Shown: one piece after another, positions 10,058 to 19,961 of the stretch
Layout of the letters: each line of letters opens with the position of its first letter
Numbering within the stretch: position 1 is the stretch's first letter
Origin: Oceanobacillus zhaokaii
Lineage (GTDB): Bacteria; Bacillota; Bacilli; Bacillales; Amphibacillaceae
NCBI RefSeq assembly: GCF_003352005.1
Contig: NZ_CP024848.1
Span: 3,605,001-3,669,000, forward strand
DNA length: 64,000 nt
Direction: 5' to 3'
Position numbers and translations under genes: made by a program
Notes under the pieces: generated by a model
The model's input: the letters and a program-made list of their open reading frames with translations, nothing else
Database searches by the model: none
Told to the model about the DNA's origin: nothing

Positions 10058-11195
10058 TTTTCGTCAACATACGTCCAATAACGAGTCGTTGTATTTCATT
10101 CGTTCCTTCGTAGATTTGTGTGATTTTTGCATCGCGCATGTAGCGTTCGACTGGATAGTCTTTTGTATAGCCATATCCGCCAAATACTTGCACAGCTTCT
10201 ACTGTTGTTCGCATCGCTACATCTCCAGCAAAAAGCTTAGACATGGCGGATGCCTTCCCATATGGCTGTCCAGCAGATTCCAGCCAGGCAGCTTGATAGG
10301 TTAATAGTCTCGCAGCTTCAATTTCAGTCGCCATATCTGCGAGCTTGAATGAAATTCCTTGATTATGAGCTATCGGCTTGCCAAATTGCTCACGTTCTTT
10401 TGCATATTTTACTGCAGCGTCTAGCGCACCTTGTGCTATTCCAAGAGCTTGTGCGGCAATTCCATTTCGCCCACCGTCAAGCGTTGTCATGGCAATTTTA
10501 AATCCATCACCTTCTTCGCCAAGCATATTCCTCTTTGGTACACGGCAATTTTCAAAAATTAATTCCGTTGTCGGTGAAGAACGAATACCTAATTTCTTCT
10601 CTTTTTTTCCGAAAGTAAACCCTTTTGTTCCCTTCTCAATAACAAATGCGCTAATTCCTTTATGCTTAGCATCTGTATCGGTTTTAGCAAATACAATGTA
10701 TAAATCTGCCACACCGCCATTCGTAATCCAAACCTTATTGCCGTTTAATACATAATGTTCACCATCAGCTTTTGCTGTTGTATTCATTGCAGCAACGTCA
10801 CTTCCAGCACCAGGCTCTGATAAGGCGTAAGCGCCAAGTGCCTCACCTGTTGCTAATCGGGTTAAGAAGTTCTTCTTTAGCTCTTCGTTTCCATATTTGT
10901 AAATTGGCCAGCTTGCAAGTGATAAGTGTGCAGACAATGTAACACCTGTTGATGCACAAACCTTCGAGAGTTCCTCTACCGCAATAACGTAGCTGACATA
11001 ATCTGCAGCTATCCCTCCATATTCTTCAGGCCATGGTATCCCCGTTAAACCAAGCGCTGCCATTTTATCAAAAATTACTCGGTCAAAGCGCTCTTCTTCG
11101 TCTCGTTCCGCTGCAGTGGGTTCAACTTCTTTTTTGGCAAAATCTCGAACCATCTTTCGGAGCATTTCCTGTTCTTCTGTCAGCTGGAAATTCAT
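10053..11195 (-). CDS. acdA: Acyl-CoA dehydrogenase (AcdA-like)
   Basis: A 380-residue FAD-dependent acyl-CoA dehydrogenase performing the first oxidation step of beta-oxidation. It shows the family blocks [11 protein letters not shown] (FAD/substrate), [17 protein letters not shown], and the C-terminal catalytic Glu in [12 protein letters not shown]. It opens [24 protein letters not shown] and agrees closely with B. subtilis AcdA as I know it. The ATG at 11195 follows GAAGGGGGAAC; the longer reading adds 11 unconserved residues. It ends ...LTKS with the stop inside the R-family repeat terminus. Likely cotranscribed with the second dehydrogenase ~40 bp upstream. Substrate is probably a short or branched acyl-CoA. 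Confidence 0.93.
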   Translation of the reverse strand: MNFQLTEEQEMLRKMVRDFAKKEVEPTAAERDEEERFDRVIFDKMAALGLTGIPWPEEYGGIAADYVSYVIAVEELSKVCASTGVTLSAHLSLASWPIYKYGNEELKKNFLTRLATGEALGAYALSEPGAGSDVAAMNTTAKADGEHYVLNGNKVWITNGGVADLYIVFAKTDTDAKHKGISAFVIEKGTKGFTFGKKEKKLGIRSSPTTELIFENCRVPKRNMLGEEGDGFKIAMTTLDGGRNGIAAQALGIAQGALDAAVKYAKEREQFGKPIAHNQGISFKLADMATEIEAARLLTYQAAWLESAGQPYGKASAMSKLFAGDVAMRTTVEAVQVFGGYGYTKDYPVERYMRDAKITQIYEGTNEIQRLVIGRMLTKS

Positions 11196-11233
11196 AAATG
11201 TTCCCCCTTCATCCATTTCTAAAAACAAGCTAT

Positions 11234-12376
11234 TTATGCTTTTAGTAAATGCTTTGCAATAACGATATGCTGAATTTCATTTGTACCTTCATATATTTGC
11301 GTTACTTTTGCATCTCTAAAAAATCTTTCGACTGGGTAATCCCTCGTGTACCCATAGCCACCTAGAATTTGTACTGCTTCAATCGCTGTTCTCATTGCGG
11401 TTTTCGATGCATACATTTTCGCCATCGAAGCTTCTTTGCCACAATCAATATTCCGTTCCACTAACGATGCGACATGGTAGACTAATAATTTGGCCGCTTC
11501 AACCTCTGTCGCCATATCTGCTAATTTAAAGGAGATCCCTTGATTCTCTGCGATTGTTTTTCCAAACGGCTCTCTTTCTTTCGCATACTTTACGGCATAT
11601 TCAAGTGCTGCTTCCGCAATACCTAGTGCTTGTGCAGCAATGCCAATTCGACCAACATTTAAATTGGCCATCGCAATTTGGAAACCTTCTCCCTCGCCCC
11701 CTAAGAGCTGTTCTTTCGGTACGATACAGTTATCAAAGGTTAGTTGCACCGTACTTGAGCCATGGAGTCCCATTTTCTTCTCTTTTTTGCCGATTATCAG
11801 TCCTGGAGTATCTTTTTCAATAATAAATGCACTGACCTCATTTGTTGCTTTGTCATTATTTGTTCTAGCAAAAACGATATACGTATTTGCCACACCGCCA
11901 TTTGTTATGAACACCTTGGAACCATTTAAAATATATTGATCGTTTTTCTTTTTCGCTATTGTCTTCATACTTTTTACATCTGATCCCGCCCCGGGTTCCG
12001 TTAAAGCGAATGCACCAAGATATTGGCCCGTGGCAAGCTTTGGGATATAATGCTTCTTCTGCTCCTCTGTACCAAAATGTAAAATAGGTATTGTACCAAC
12101 AGAGGTGTGGACTGATAACACCACCCCAATGGTAGCGCTTACTTTTGAAAGCTCATGAATCGTAATTATATAAGATGTATAATCCATTCCACTTCCACTA
12201 TAATTTTCGGGAATTGGAATACCCATTAATCCAAGCGCTCCCATTTTCTCGACGATTTCTATGGGAAATCGATCTTCAGCTTCCATTCGTTCGATTTCTG
12301 GTGAGATTTCCTTTTGTGCGAATTCCCGAACAAGTTTCTGAATCATTTCTTGTTCAGCTGAAAAATTAAGATCCAT
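11234..12376 (-). CDS. Acyl-CoA dehydrogenase, second paralogue
   Basis: A 380-residue paralogue of the neighbouring AcdA. It has [30 protein letters not shown] and the catalytic Glu in [12 protein letters not shown]. The start at 12376 ([11 protein letters not shown]) is chosen because GGAGGG lies 7 nt before it. It sits between the 3-hydroxybutyryl-CoA dehydrogenase gene and acdA, all on one strand with gaps of about 30-40 bp, consistent with one operon. Likely a short-chain (butyryl/isobutyryl) acyl-CoA dehydrogenase using ETF as acceptor; the ETF genes are not in this window. Exact chain specificity cannot be read from sequence. Confidence 0.92.
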   Translation of the reverse strand: MDLNFSAEQEMIQKLVREFAQKEISPEIERMEAEDRFPIEIVEKMGALGLMGIPIPENYSGSGMDYTSYIITIHELSKVSATIGVVLSVHTSVGTIPILHFGTEEQKKHYIPKLATGQYLGAFALTEPGAGSDVKSMKTIAKKKNDQYILNGSKVFITNGGVANTYIVFARTNNDKATNEVSAFIIEKDTPGLIIGKKEKKMGLHGSSTVQLTFDNCIVPKEQLLGGEGEGFQIAMANLNVGRIGIAAQALGIAEAALEYAVKYAKEREPFGKTIAENQGISFKLADMATEVEAAKLLVYHVASLVERNIDCGKEASMAKMYASKTAMRTAIEAVQILGGYGYTRDYPVERFFRDAKVTQIYEGTNEIQHIVIAKHLLKA

Positions 12377-12406
12377 CTTGGTGCCCTCCAATATTTGGTC
12401 TCTCTT

Positions 12407-13258
12407 TTAACTATATTCGTAAAAGCCTCTGCCGGATTTCTTACCTAACCAACCTGCTTTGACATATTTTCTGAGCAGTGGACATGGACGGTATTTACTG
12501 TCACCAAATCCTTCATAAAGCACTTCCATAATTGATAAACAAGTATCAAGTCCAATAAAATCTGCCAGCGTTAGCGGTCCCATCGGATGGTTCATTCCGA
12601 GTTTCATGACTGTATCAATATCTGCTGGTGATGCAACTCCTTCATAGACAGTATAAATCGCTTCATTAATCATTGGCATAAGAATTCGATTGGAAACAAA
12701 TCCGGGAAAATCATTTACTTCAACAGAGGTTTTTTGCAGCTTCTTACCTACTGCTTCAATTGCCAGGTAGGTCTCATCACTCGTTTGCAGGCCTCGAATA
12801 ATTTCCACTAGCTTCATAACAGGAACTGGATTCATAAAATGCATGCCAATTACTTGGTCTGGTCGATTTGTTACTGCTGCAAGTTCCGTAATCGGCAGTG
12901 AAGAAGTATTCGATGCTAAAATAGCGTGCTTTGGTGCAATTTCATCAAGTTCACGAAATACTTTGGATTTAACTTCCATACTTTCAATTACTGCCTCAAT
13001 GATGAGATCACAGGTTGCCGCATCTTGTAGCTGGTTGGAGGGAGTTAGTCTTCTTAAAGCTCCGTCCCTCTCCGTTTCTGTCATTCGTTCCTTTTCTACT
13101 GCTCGAAACAGTAACTTCTCGATAATATTCATTCCTTTATTGAGTGCTTTCTCATTTAAGTCGTACAGCAGTACATCAAACCCGGATTGTGCACAAACTT
13201 GGGCAATTCCTGCACCCATTTGACCAGCACCAATTACCATTATTTTATTAATTGACAT
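12407..13258 (-). CDS. 3-hydroxybutyryl-CoA dehydrogenase
   Basis: A 283-residue NAD-dependent 3-hydroxyacyl-CoA dehydrogenase of the Hbd/MmgB type. The Rossmann motif [11 protein letters not shown] begins at residue 10. The catalytic His-Glu pair is in [18 protein letters not shown], and the C-terminal domain includes [17 protein letters not shown]. It oxidises 3-hydroxyacyl-CoA to 3-ketoacyl-CoA, the step before thiolase. It lies 118 bp downstream of the thiolase gene and about 30 bp upstream of an acyl-CoA dehydrogenase. No enoyl-CoA hydratase gene is in this block. Confidence 0.94.
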   Translation of the reverse strand: MSINKIMVIGAGQMGAGIAQVCAQSGFDVLLYDLNEKALNKGMNIIEKLLFRAVEKERMTETERDGALRRLTPSNQLQDAATCDLIIEAVIESMEVKSKVFRELDEIAPKHAILASNTSSLPITELAAVTNRPDQVIGMHFMNPVPVMKLVEIIRGLQTSDETYLAIEAVGKKLQKTSVEVNDFPGFVSNRILMPMINEAIYTVYEGVASPADIDTVMKLGMNHPMGPLTLADFIGLDTCLSIMEVLYEGFGDSKYRPCPLLRKYVKAGWLGKKSGRGFYEYS

Positions 13259-13376
13259 AATGATTGCCTCCTTGCTTAAGATTCCGGAGATTTAGAAGTG
13301 GAGTAGAGCGCTCATTCCTGAAGCCTCGAAAGCTCATGAATCATAAGCGCTCATCCATCTTTCCTAAACTAAATCT

Positions 13377-14564
13377 TTATTCCCCAGCCACTTCAATCAG
13401 GATAGCGTCTCCTTGACCTCCACCACTGCAGATTGCTGCAATTCCTAGACCACCACCTCGGCGTTTCAGTTCATGAATTAATGTTAAAATGATTCTTGCA
13501 CCACTCGCACCAATTGGATGCCCTAATGCAACTGCTCCACCATTTACATTAATCTTCTCATGGTCTATTCCAGCAATTTGACTGCTCGCAAGTGACACTG
13601 CAGCAAATGCTTCATTAATCTCGAATAAGTCAATGTCGTCAATTGAGTGTCCTGTCTTTTCTAATAGCTTATTAATTACCAGTCCCGGTGTTTGTGGGAA
13701 ATTCTTCGCTTCTACCGCTACTTCGGCATGACTTAAAATAGTTGCCAGTGGTGTTTTTCCAAGTTCCTCTGCTTTTTCGTCTGACATGACAACAAATGCA
13801 CATGCACCATCATTTACCCCTGGAGCATTCCCAGCTGTAATCGTTCCGTCTTTATCGAATGCAGGTCGTAATGAGGCTAATTTTTCAATCGTTGTATCTT
13901 TACGTGGTGCTTCGTCCTTTACTACAACAATCGGATCTCCTTTTCGCTGTGGCACCTCAATTGGCACAATTTCCTCTGCAAACTTTCCTTCTTCAATTGC
14001 TTTGTTTGCTAGCTTATGACTACGGTAAGACCATTCATCCTGCGCTTCTCTTGTTAATCCAAATTCTTCTGCAGTTGAATTACCGTAATTCCCCATGTGC
14101 ACACCTGTGAAAGTACAAGTTAATCCATCACTGATCATCATATCTTTTACGGTTTTATCTCCCATGCGATTGCCCCACCTTGCGTCTGGCAGATAATAAG
14201 GTGCATTGCTCATGCTCTCCATGCCACCAGCAACAATTACATCTTCTTCACCTAAGCGAATCAATTGATCTGCAAGTGTTACACTGCGCATACCAGAAGC
14301 ACATACTTTATTAATCGTTTCCGTTTTCACTTCCCAAGGCAGTCCGGCCTCTCTTGCTGCTTGACGTGAAGGGATTTGCCCTTGCCCACCTTGTAAAACC
14401 GTTCCCATGATTACTTCATCAATCTCCGAGCCTTGCAATCCTGCACGATTTACCGCTTCTTGAATTGTTTTTCCACCTAGCTGTACAGCAGTTAACGACT
14501 TTAATGCCCCTCCAAATTTACCAAACGGTGTTCTAGCACCAGAAACAATAACAGATTTTCTCAT
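13377..14564 (-). CDS. Acetyl-CoA C-acetyltransferase (thiolase)
   Basis: A 395-residue thiolase that cleaves 3-ketoacyl-CoA with CoA or condenses two acetyl-CoA. The acylated Cys88 lies in [11 protein letters not shown], the NEAFAA block is present, and the C-terminal catalytic His and Cys are in [10 protein letters not shown] and CSGGGQGDA. The start at 14564 ([13 protein letters not shown]) follows an AAAGGAT site; the longer frame has no family support. It is the first gene of the thl-hbd-acd-acdA-tetR-icmF run, behind its own promoter region with a palindromic operator at 14635-14648 and after a short terminator that separates it from fadF. Confidence 0.95.
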   Translation of the reverse strand: MRKSVIVSGARTPFGKFGGALKSLTAVQLGGKTIQEAVNRAGLQGSEIDEVIMGTVLQGGQGQIPSRQAAREAGLPWEVKTETINKVCASGMRSVTLADQLIRLGEEDVIVAGGMESMSNAPYYLPDARWGNRMGDKTVKDMMISDGLTCTFTGVHMGNYGNSTAEEFGLTREAQDEWSYRSHKLANKAIEEGKFAEEIVPIEVPQRKGDPIVVVKDEAPRKDTTIEKLASLRPAFDKDGTITAGNAPGVNDGACAFVVMSDEKAEELGKTPLATILSHAEVAVEAKNFPQTPGLVINKLLEKTGHSIDDIDLFEINEAFAAVSLASSQIAGIDHEKINVNGGAVALGHPIGASGARIILTLIHELKRRGGGLGIAAICSGGGQGDAILIEVAGE

Positions 14565-14634
14565 AACTTCATCATCCTTTTCTATCATTTTATATTTATA
14601 TCAGTCTATCTTTTTTAAATACCTATTTATTGAT

Positions 14635-14648
14635 TGAACGCTCGCTCA
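14635..14648. promoter_or_regulatory. Candidate TetR-family operator before thiolase gene
   Basis: TGAACGCTCGCTCA is an imperfect palindrome (TGA.CG..CG.TCA), within TGATTGAACGCTCGCTCAAT, about 70 bp upstream of the thiolase start. On the minus strand TTGAGC at its edge could be a -35. This is the type of site used by TetR regulators of acyl-CoA genes; assignment to the TetR gene at 9069-9677 is inference. Confidence 0.5.
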
Positions 14649-14657
14649 ATATTTCCC

Positions 14658-14682
14658 TAAAAACAGAGGGATGCCCCTCTCT
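14658..14682 (-). terminator. Short terminator between fadF and the thiolase operon
   Basis: AGAGGG-GCAT-CCCTCT stem followed on the minus strand by GTTTTTAG, 25 bp past the fadF stop. A six-base stem, so likely partial. Confidence 0.6.
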
Positions 14683-14705
14683 CTATTTTACAGAATAAAC
14701 GCTTT

Positions 14706-16805
14706 CTAAGCTATTTTCTCTTCCTCTTCAGTGAAAACGGATAATGCCAGAATCTCAGCAACATCCATTGTACTTATATCTTCCTCCACTTCTTTCGCCT
14801 TCGTTCCATCTGTAATCATCGTTAAACAGAATGGGCAAGCCGTAGAAATCATCGTCGGCTGAACAGCAAGCGCCTGCTCTGTTCGTGCAACATTGATTCG
14901 GTTTCCTGTCGTTTCTTCTGTCCACATCAATCCGCCACCAGCACCACAGCACATTCCATTTTCACGACTGCGGTCCATTTCAACTACTTCCAGACCAGGA
15001 ATAGTTTGTAATATTTCCCTTGGCGGATCATAAACACCGTTATATCTACCTAAATAACAAGAATCATGGTATGTCAGTCTTTCATTTATTTCCCGCTGTG
15101 GTCGCAGTTTACCAGATTTCACAAGGTCATATAACAATTGTGTATGATGATATACTTCTGCCTTGAAACCAAAATCTGGATATTCATTTTTAAATAGATT
15201 AAATGCATGTGGATCAATCGTAACAATTTTCTTCACATCATATTTTGTAAAGGTCTTAATATTCTTCTCCGTAATTTCCTGGAATAAGAACTCATTGCCA
15301 ATTCTGCGAGCAGTATCTCCTGAATTTGTTTCTGTATTTCCAAGGATTGCGAAGCTAATACCTGCCTGATTCATTAGTTTTGCAAAGGCGAGTGCAATTT
15401 TCTGGCTACGACTATCATAAGACCCCATCGAGCTAACCCAGAAAAGATATTCAAAATCTTTTCCTTCCTTTTGCAGTTCTTTCACTGTCGGGATAGTTAC
15501 AGATTCATCCTCCTCACGCCATTTAATCCTGTCCTTCTTGGATAGGCCCCATGGATTTCCTTGGCGTTCAATGTTCGTAACTGCACGTTGGGCATCCGTA
15601 TCCATTTTCCCTTCTGTCATGACTAGATAACGGCGCATATCAAGGATCGTGCCAACATGCTCATTATTTACAGGACATGCATCCTGACAATTACCACAGG
15701 TCGTACAGCCAGAGAGTTCTTCTACAGTGATTACATCACCAATAAGATTCGCGTGCTGAATCGTTGCTGCAGCTTCTCCTCCAGCACTTACTTGATTACC
15801 TGCTGCATTCGCAAAGGCATAGGAAGGTACCCATGCGGTTTTACCAGTTATTGCTGCCCCCTTTTCTGTTAAATGGTCGCGAAGCTTAATCATAATATCC
15901 ATCGGCGACAACATTTTTCCTGTGCCACTGGCTGGGCATACATCGGTACATCTGCCACATTCAACACATGCATAGAAATCAACCATTTGATGCTGCTGGA
16001 AATCCTCTATTTTTCCAACACCGAAAGCAATTTCTTCTTCCTCTTCTTCATCCATTTCAAAATCAACCTTCTGTAATTTTAGTGGCTTCTCTTTACTTAA
16101 GAAAACATTCACAGGTGCAGCAATTAAATGAGCATGCTTCGATTGAGGGACATAGACTAAAAATGTGAGTAATGTCAACGTATGTACCCACCAGGCAATA
16201 TAAAACAGCACCATCGCTGTGGTTGGTGTTAGAAAGCTAAATCCAGCAGCTATCACACTTGCAACTGGCTCAGCCCAGGTTGCCTCATGTTCCAGCCAAA
16301 TTTGTGTCATGCCATTTCCAAATAATACAGAAACCATCAACGTACCGATAAATAATAAGACAAGGCCTGCTTTAAATCCACGTTTTAACCGGACAATCTT
16401 TTCCATATAGCGGCGATAGAATGCGCCAGCAACCGCTACTAGAATCATCAAGGTAACTAGTTCTTGGAAAAATACAAATCCAGGATACACGACGCCAAAG
16501 GGCAAATGGTTTCCTGGTGATAACCCCTTGATAAACATATCAATCGCACCAAATTGCACAAGGATAAATCCGTAGAACATCATCACGTGAATTATTCCTG
16601 ATTTCTTATCCTTTAATAGTTTTGATTGACCGAATACATTTTTGGCGATTCGCTGCAGTCTAAGCTTTATCTCGCTATCAAACGCTGACTTTTTCCCGAG
16701 TCTTATATAAGCAATGCGGGTGGTCACGACTTTAATAAATAGATAAACTGCATAAATTGTTATTGCTAGAAATGCGATCCAATTGATTATTAGAAAAGTA
16801 TCCAT
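14706..16805 (-). CDS. fadF: Fe-S oxidoreductase FadF (heterodisulfide reductase-like, membrane bound)
   Basis: A 699-residue protein matching the B. subtilis YwjF/FadF layout. Residues ~1-230 hold several membrane segments of nitrate-reductase-gamma type. Two 4Fe-4S ferredoxin motifs follow at ~277 (CVECGRCTDVCPASG) and ~365 (CTTCGNCQDACPVN). The C-terminal part has two CCG-type cysteine domains, including HDSCYLGRYNG (~581) and MCCGAGGG (~620). It probably passes electrons from acyl-CoA oxidation, through ETF, into the membrane quinone pool; that role is inferred from context. A FadR-type operator overlaps its promoter. It is first in the acyl-CoA block, which extends the B. subtilis fadF-acdA-rpoE arrangement. 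Confidence 0.9.
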   Translation of the reverse strand: MDTFLIINWIAFLAITIYAVYLFIKVVTTRIAYIRLGKKSAFDSEIKLRLQRIAKNVFGQSKLLKDKKSGIIHVMMFYGFILVQFGAIDMFIKGLSPGNHLPFGVVYPGFVFFQELVTLMILVAVAGAFYRRYMEKIVRLKRGFKAGLVLLFIGTLMVSVLFGNGMTQIWLEHEATWAEPVASVIAAGFSFLTPTTAMVLFYIAWWVHTLTLLTFLVYVPQSKHAHLIAAPVNVFLSKEKPLKLQKVDFEMDEEEEEEIAFGVGKIEDFQQHQMVDFYACVECGRCTDVCPASGTGKMLSPMDIMIKLRDHLTEKGAAITGKTAWVPSYAFANAAGNQVSAGGEAAATIQHANLIGDVITVEELSGCTTCGNCQDACPVNNEHVGTILDMRRYLVMTEGKMDTDAQRAVTNIERQGNPWGLSKKDRIKWREEDESVTIPTVKELQKEGKDFEYLFWVSSMGSYDSRSQKIALAFAKLMNQAGISFAILGNTETNSGDTARRIGNEFLFQEITEKNIKTFTKYDVKKIVTIDPHAFNLFKNEYPDFGFKAEVYHHTQLLYDLVKSGKLRPQREINERLTYHDSCYLGRYNGVYDPPREILQTIPGLEVVEMDRSRENGMCCGAGGGLMWTEETTGNRINVARTEQALAVQPTMISTACPFCLTMITDGTKAKEVEEDISTMDVAEILALSVFTEEEEKIA

Positions 16806-16882
16806 TAACTCGTTCCCCTTTCTTTCATCTAATGTTAGCGATTACATTTATTAGGAAAATTTTACTTGTAAATTCTATTTCT

Positions 16883-16911
16883 ACTTTAACAATGAATGAC
16901 TATTCAGTCAA
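16883..16911 (-). promoter_or_regulatory. fadF promoter overlapped by a FadR-type operator
   Basis: Minus-strand -35 TTGACT (16911-16906), 17-bp spacer, -10 TAAAGT (16888-16883), 78 bp before the fadF start. The operator-like TGAATGACTATTCAGTCA (16893-16910) covers the -35 and spacer; it agrees with the B. subtilis FadR box TGAATGAnTAnTCATTCA as I remember it at all but one specified base. Binding would block polymerase until long-chain acyl-CoA releases the repressor. Confidence 0.75.
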
Positions 16912-16960
16912 TGAGTTTTTAATTTTACTATTAGTTCTTTTCTTATAGTTTTTTTAAATT

Positions 16961-17217
16961 GGTATACTTTAAGACCTCATTAATATCTTAAGGTGCTCTC
17001 GGACCAATCGCTCCGGAAATACACTCCGCTAGGTTCGTGCGATAATATAATATCTATCCCTCTAATCACATTTCCTCTCTATGAACGTTGCTATTCGCTC
17101 CGAAAAGAAGCTCCTGCGGGAATAGCAACTTCTAAAGACCCATCGGAGACGGTTTTCATCTGGAAGGACAGACCGCATTGACTAAAAGAGTGTGACTGTC
17201 CTTCTCTATAATCAACT
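16961..17217 (+). repeat. Dispersed element (R family), copy 3, divergent
   Basis: In the gap between fadF and argS. It has the 'cgctccggaaatacactccgc' start of the core and a right end 'ctataatcaac', but the centre differs: it carries 'gcgataatataatatctatccctctaatcaca', nearly the same as a segment in copy 7 (near 62954-62996), and a different inverted pair (GTTGCTATTCGCTCC / GGGAATAGCAAC). Probably a mosaic or degraded member. Confidence 0.55.
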
Positions 17218-17313
17218 TTCCACCTACTTAGTTCTCACTCTTTATGAACTTGTCATCACTGGTTATTTGGCAGTTTAGAGCGTACAAAAACTTTCTCATA
17301 GTAGAAATGGAAC

Positions 17314-17362
17314 TACAAAAAACACGACTGACTTTTCTCATAGAAAAGCAGTCGTGTTTTTA
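17314..17362. terminator. Bidirectional terminator after argS
   Basis: AAAACACGACTG(A)CTTTTCT ... AGAAAAG(C)AGTCGTGTTTT hairpin with T-runs on both sides, directly past the argS stop. Confidence 0.9.
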
Positions 17363-17364
17363 TA

Positions 17365-19035
17365 TTACATTTTCTCTGGTGCGGTTACGCCGATTAATTG
17401 TAATGCATTTTCAATTGTAATGCGAACTGCTTTCATTAGAGCAATTCTGGCACTTGTTTGTTCTTGATTATCTTGGTCAAGCACTTTCTCTGCATTATAG
17501 AAGCTATGCAAGAGGGTTGCTAAATTAAAGACATATTGTGTGACTTTATGCGGTGTTTCCATTTCTGCTGCATCTGCAATCATTTGTGGGAATTCACCGA
17601 GTTTCTTTAATAAGTCAACTTCTTTTTCAGCGGTTAGTCGTGATACATCGTATTCTCCATCGATATCAAATCCTTTGTTTTTAGCCTGTTCCAGCATCGT
17701 ACAAATTCTTGCATGTGCATACTGAACATAGTAAACAGGATTTTCATTTGTTTGTGATCTCGCTAAATCCATGTCGAAATCAAGCTGTGAATCATTGGAA
17801 CGTGTAATGAAAGTGTACCGTGTTGCATCAACACCAACTTCTTCCATTAAATCTTTTAAGGAAACTGCTTTCCCTGTACGTTTACTCATGCGAACCTTTT
17901 CTCCGCCTTCAAAAAGGTTAACCATTTGAATAATTTTTACTTCCATTTTATCTGCTGGATAACCTAATGCTTGGATTGCTGCACGCATTCTTGGTATATA
18001 GCCATGGTGGTCAGCGCCCCAGACGTTGATTATTTTATCAAAGCCGCGATCCAGTTTATCCTTATGATATGCAATGTCAGGTGTGAAGTAAGTGTAGCTA
18101 CCATCTTTTTTAATTAAAACCCGATCCTTGTCATCTCCAAGATCTGTCGTTTTAAACCATGTAGCACCATCCTGCTCATAAATGTGGTTGCCATTTTTCA
18201 ATGTTTCTAAGGCATCGGAAATTTTATCATTCTTATATAATGATCTTTCTGAGAACCAGTTGTCAAAATGCACGCCGAACTCTTCCAAATCTTTTTCAAT
18301 ATTTGCAAGCGATGCTTTTAATCCGTATTCCTTGAAAAATTCAATTCGCTCTGCTTTTTCCTTCGTTGCCCATTCATCGCCATACTCCGCTACAAGCGCT
18401 TTTGCAATGTCGATGATTGCTTGACCATGATAACCGTCTTCAGGCATTTCAGCATCCTGTCCGACTTCTTGAAGATAACGTGCCTCAACAGATAAACCTA
18501 GATTATCGATTTGATTTCCGGCATCATTAATATAATATTCACGTTCAACATTATAACCCGCAGCATCGAGCACATTGCACAATACATCACCAAACGCCGC
18601 ACCGCGTGCGTGTCCTAGATGAAGGTCTCCTGTTGGATTAACGGAGACAAATTCTATCTGAATTCTTTTCCCTTTTCCTGCATCCGTTTTTCCGTATGCA
18701 TCTTTTGCTTTTAAAATAGTTGGGATGATTTCTCCGAGAAAATCATTTTTCATGAAGAAGTTAATGAATCCGGGTCCTGCAATCTCTACCTTTTCAATGG
18801 ATGCTTTTGATTGATCAAGGGTTGCTACAATCTCATCAGCAATTTGGCGAGGAGCCTTCTTCGCAATTCTCGCAAGCTGCATCGCAATATTAGATGCGAA
18901 ATCCCCGTGTGATTTATCTTTCGGTTTATCTAATACAATTGTTGGCAGCTCTTCTTCTGTCGCAAGCTTTGCCCCAAGAACGGCGGCCTTAATTTCCTGC
19001 TTTAATGTTTCTTCCGTTTGTTCTAAAACGTTCAT
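17365..19035 (-). CDS. argS: Arginyl-tRNA synthetase
   Basis: A 556-residue class I synthetase that charges tRNA-Arg. The HIGH motif is HLGH at residues 139-142 in [12 protein letters not shown], the KMSKS equivalent is RMSKRTGK, and the C-terminal DALR anticodon-binding domain ends the protein. The N-terminal Add-1 domain is intact. The ATG overlaps the stop codon of the upstream ywiB gene (ATGA), so the two are translationally coupled, as in B. subtilis. No T-box was seen upstream. Confidence 0.96.
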   Translation of the reverse strand: MNVLEQTEETLKQEIKAAVLGAKLATEEELPTIVLDKPKDKSHGDFASNIAMQLARIAKKAPRQIADEIVATLDQSKASIEKVEIAGPGFINFFMKNDFLGEIIPTILKAKDAYGKTDAGKGKRIQIEFVSVNPTGDLHLGHARGAAFGDVLCNVLDAAGYNVEREYYINDAGNQIDNLGLSVEARYLQEVGQDAEMPEDGYHGQAIIDIAKALVAEYGDEWATKEKAERIEFFKEYGLKASLANIEKDLEEFGVHFDNWFSERSLYKNDKISDALETLKNGNHIYEQDGATWFKTTDLGDDKDRVLIKKDGSYTYFTPDIAYHKDKLDRGFDKIINVWGADHHGYIPRMRAAIQALGYPADKMEVKIIQMVNLFEGGEKVRMSKRTGKAVSLKDLMEEVGVDATRYTFITRSNDSQLDFDMDLARSQTNENPVYYVQYAHARICTMLEQAKNKGFDIDGEYDVSRLTAEKEVDLLKKLGEFPQMIADAAEMETPHKVTQYVFNLATLLHSFYNAEKVLDQDNQEQTSARIALMKAVRITIENALQLIGVTAPEKM

Positions 19036-19472
19036 TGTGAGTCCTCCTCTTTGTAATGTAACACCAATTCATGAGCACGTTCTTCTTGCCCATTCAGTTT
19101 CACTTTATAGGAAATGCTTAAATTCCCCCCATTATTCTCATCCAGTTGCTGATGGGTTATGGCATCTGTGAAAGTTTCCATATGTAGTGTTCCATGTGGA
19201 TGCTTGTATATATTTTCCGTAATTTGATTCGCGCGGAATTTCTGTGTCATTGATACAACACCAGTACGTTTAATACTTACTTTATCTGCTTGAATCGTAA
19301 TGAAATTATTAATCGTAGCAGTGTCCTCGATATTCTCTTCATACGTGAGAACATCCATTTTACCTTTTCGATAATAGTTGCCAATATGTGTTGATGTATT
19401 ATCTTCCAGCTGCCCTTGATCATTAATCCTTACGCTCAAGGTTATTCTAACCCTCTTTTGGACGGTATTCAT
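19032..19472 (-). CDS. ywiB: DUF1934 family protein YwiB
   Basis: A 146-residue predicted cytosolic beta-barrel protein of the DUF1934 (calycin-like) family, found with argS in Bacillaceae. It opens [21 protein letters not shown] and has the alternating hydrophobic pattern of beta strands throughout (for example [25 protein letters not shown]). No catalytic residues can be pointed to and the function is unknown. Its stop overlaps the argS start by the ATGA arrangement. Confidence 0.85.
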   Translation of the reverse strand: MNTVQKRVRITLSVRINDQGQLEDNTSTHIGNYYRKGKMDVLTYEENIEDTATINNFITIQADKVSIKRTGVVSMTQKFRANQITENIYKHPHGTLHMETFTDAITHQQLDENNGGNLSISYKVKLNGQEERAHELVLHYKEEDSQ

Positions 19473-19530
19473 AAAATCGCCTCATAACTTTATTTAAAAA
19501 TAGTAAAGTATATATTCTTTTACACTCTCG

Positions 19531-19793
19531 TGACAAGAAAAGCCACGTCCAGCTACAGTGCCCGTGCTCCTAACGAGACTTCCCTCACCTCATGACACGA
19601 TAAAGAAGACTTGCCGATTGGTCAGAGGCATAGTAGCACTTATACCTTTGTGGTGAAAGTCAACATCGATTCGCTTACGCTCCCAGAGAGTTTCCTTTAT
19701 CTCCTACGAAGGGATGTTCGACACGTCGAACCACCCCACATCCGTGGGGCGCAGTCCGTACGTCGCTAAACGGGCACTTTCGCTTTTGTTCAA
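19531..19793 (-). repeat. Dispersed ~260-bp repeat (S family), copy 1
   Basis: Located in the 19473-19946 gap. On the minus strand it begins GAACAAAAGCGAAAGTGCCC and has 'cggactgcgccccac', 'gtggttcgacg', 'cttcgtaggagataaaggaaac', and ends with 'ggagcacgggcactgtagctgg'. The first ~120 bp match the copy at 49616-49796. It contains nested inverted segments (CGTGTCGAAC, GCCCCAC-GGATGTGGGG). No coding sequence. Confidence 0.75.
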
Positions 19794-19961
19794 AAACCAT
19801 ATAGTGTTCTTATTATATCTGTAAGTGTGAGGTGTTTTCAATATCTATCTTATTTCTTCTATATTTGACGCTATTATTTTTATTTTCCGTTAAGAAGTTT
19901 ATTTCCTTCTATCCTTTCCCATAATGTAACTAATACAATCATTTAGATGGGGATAATAATA

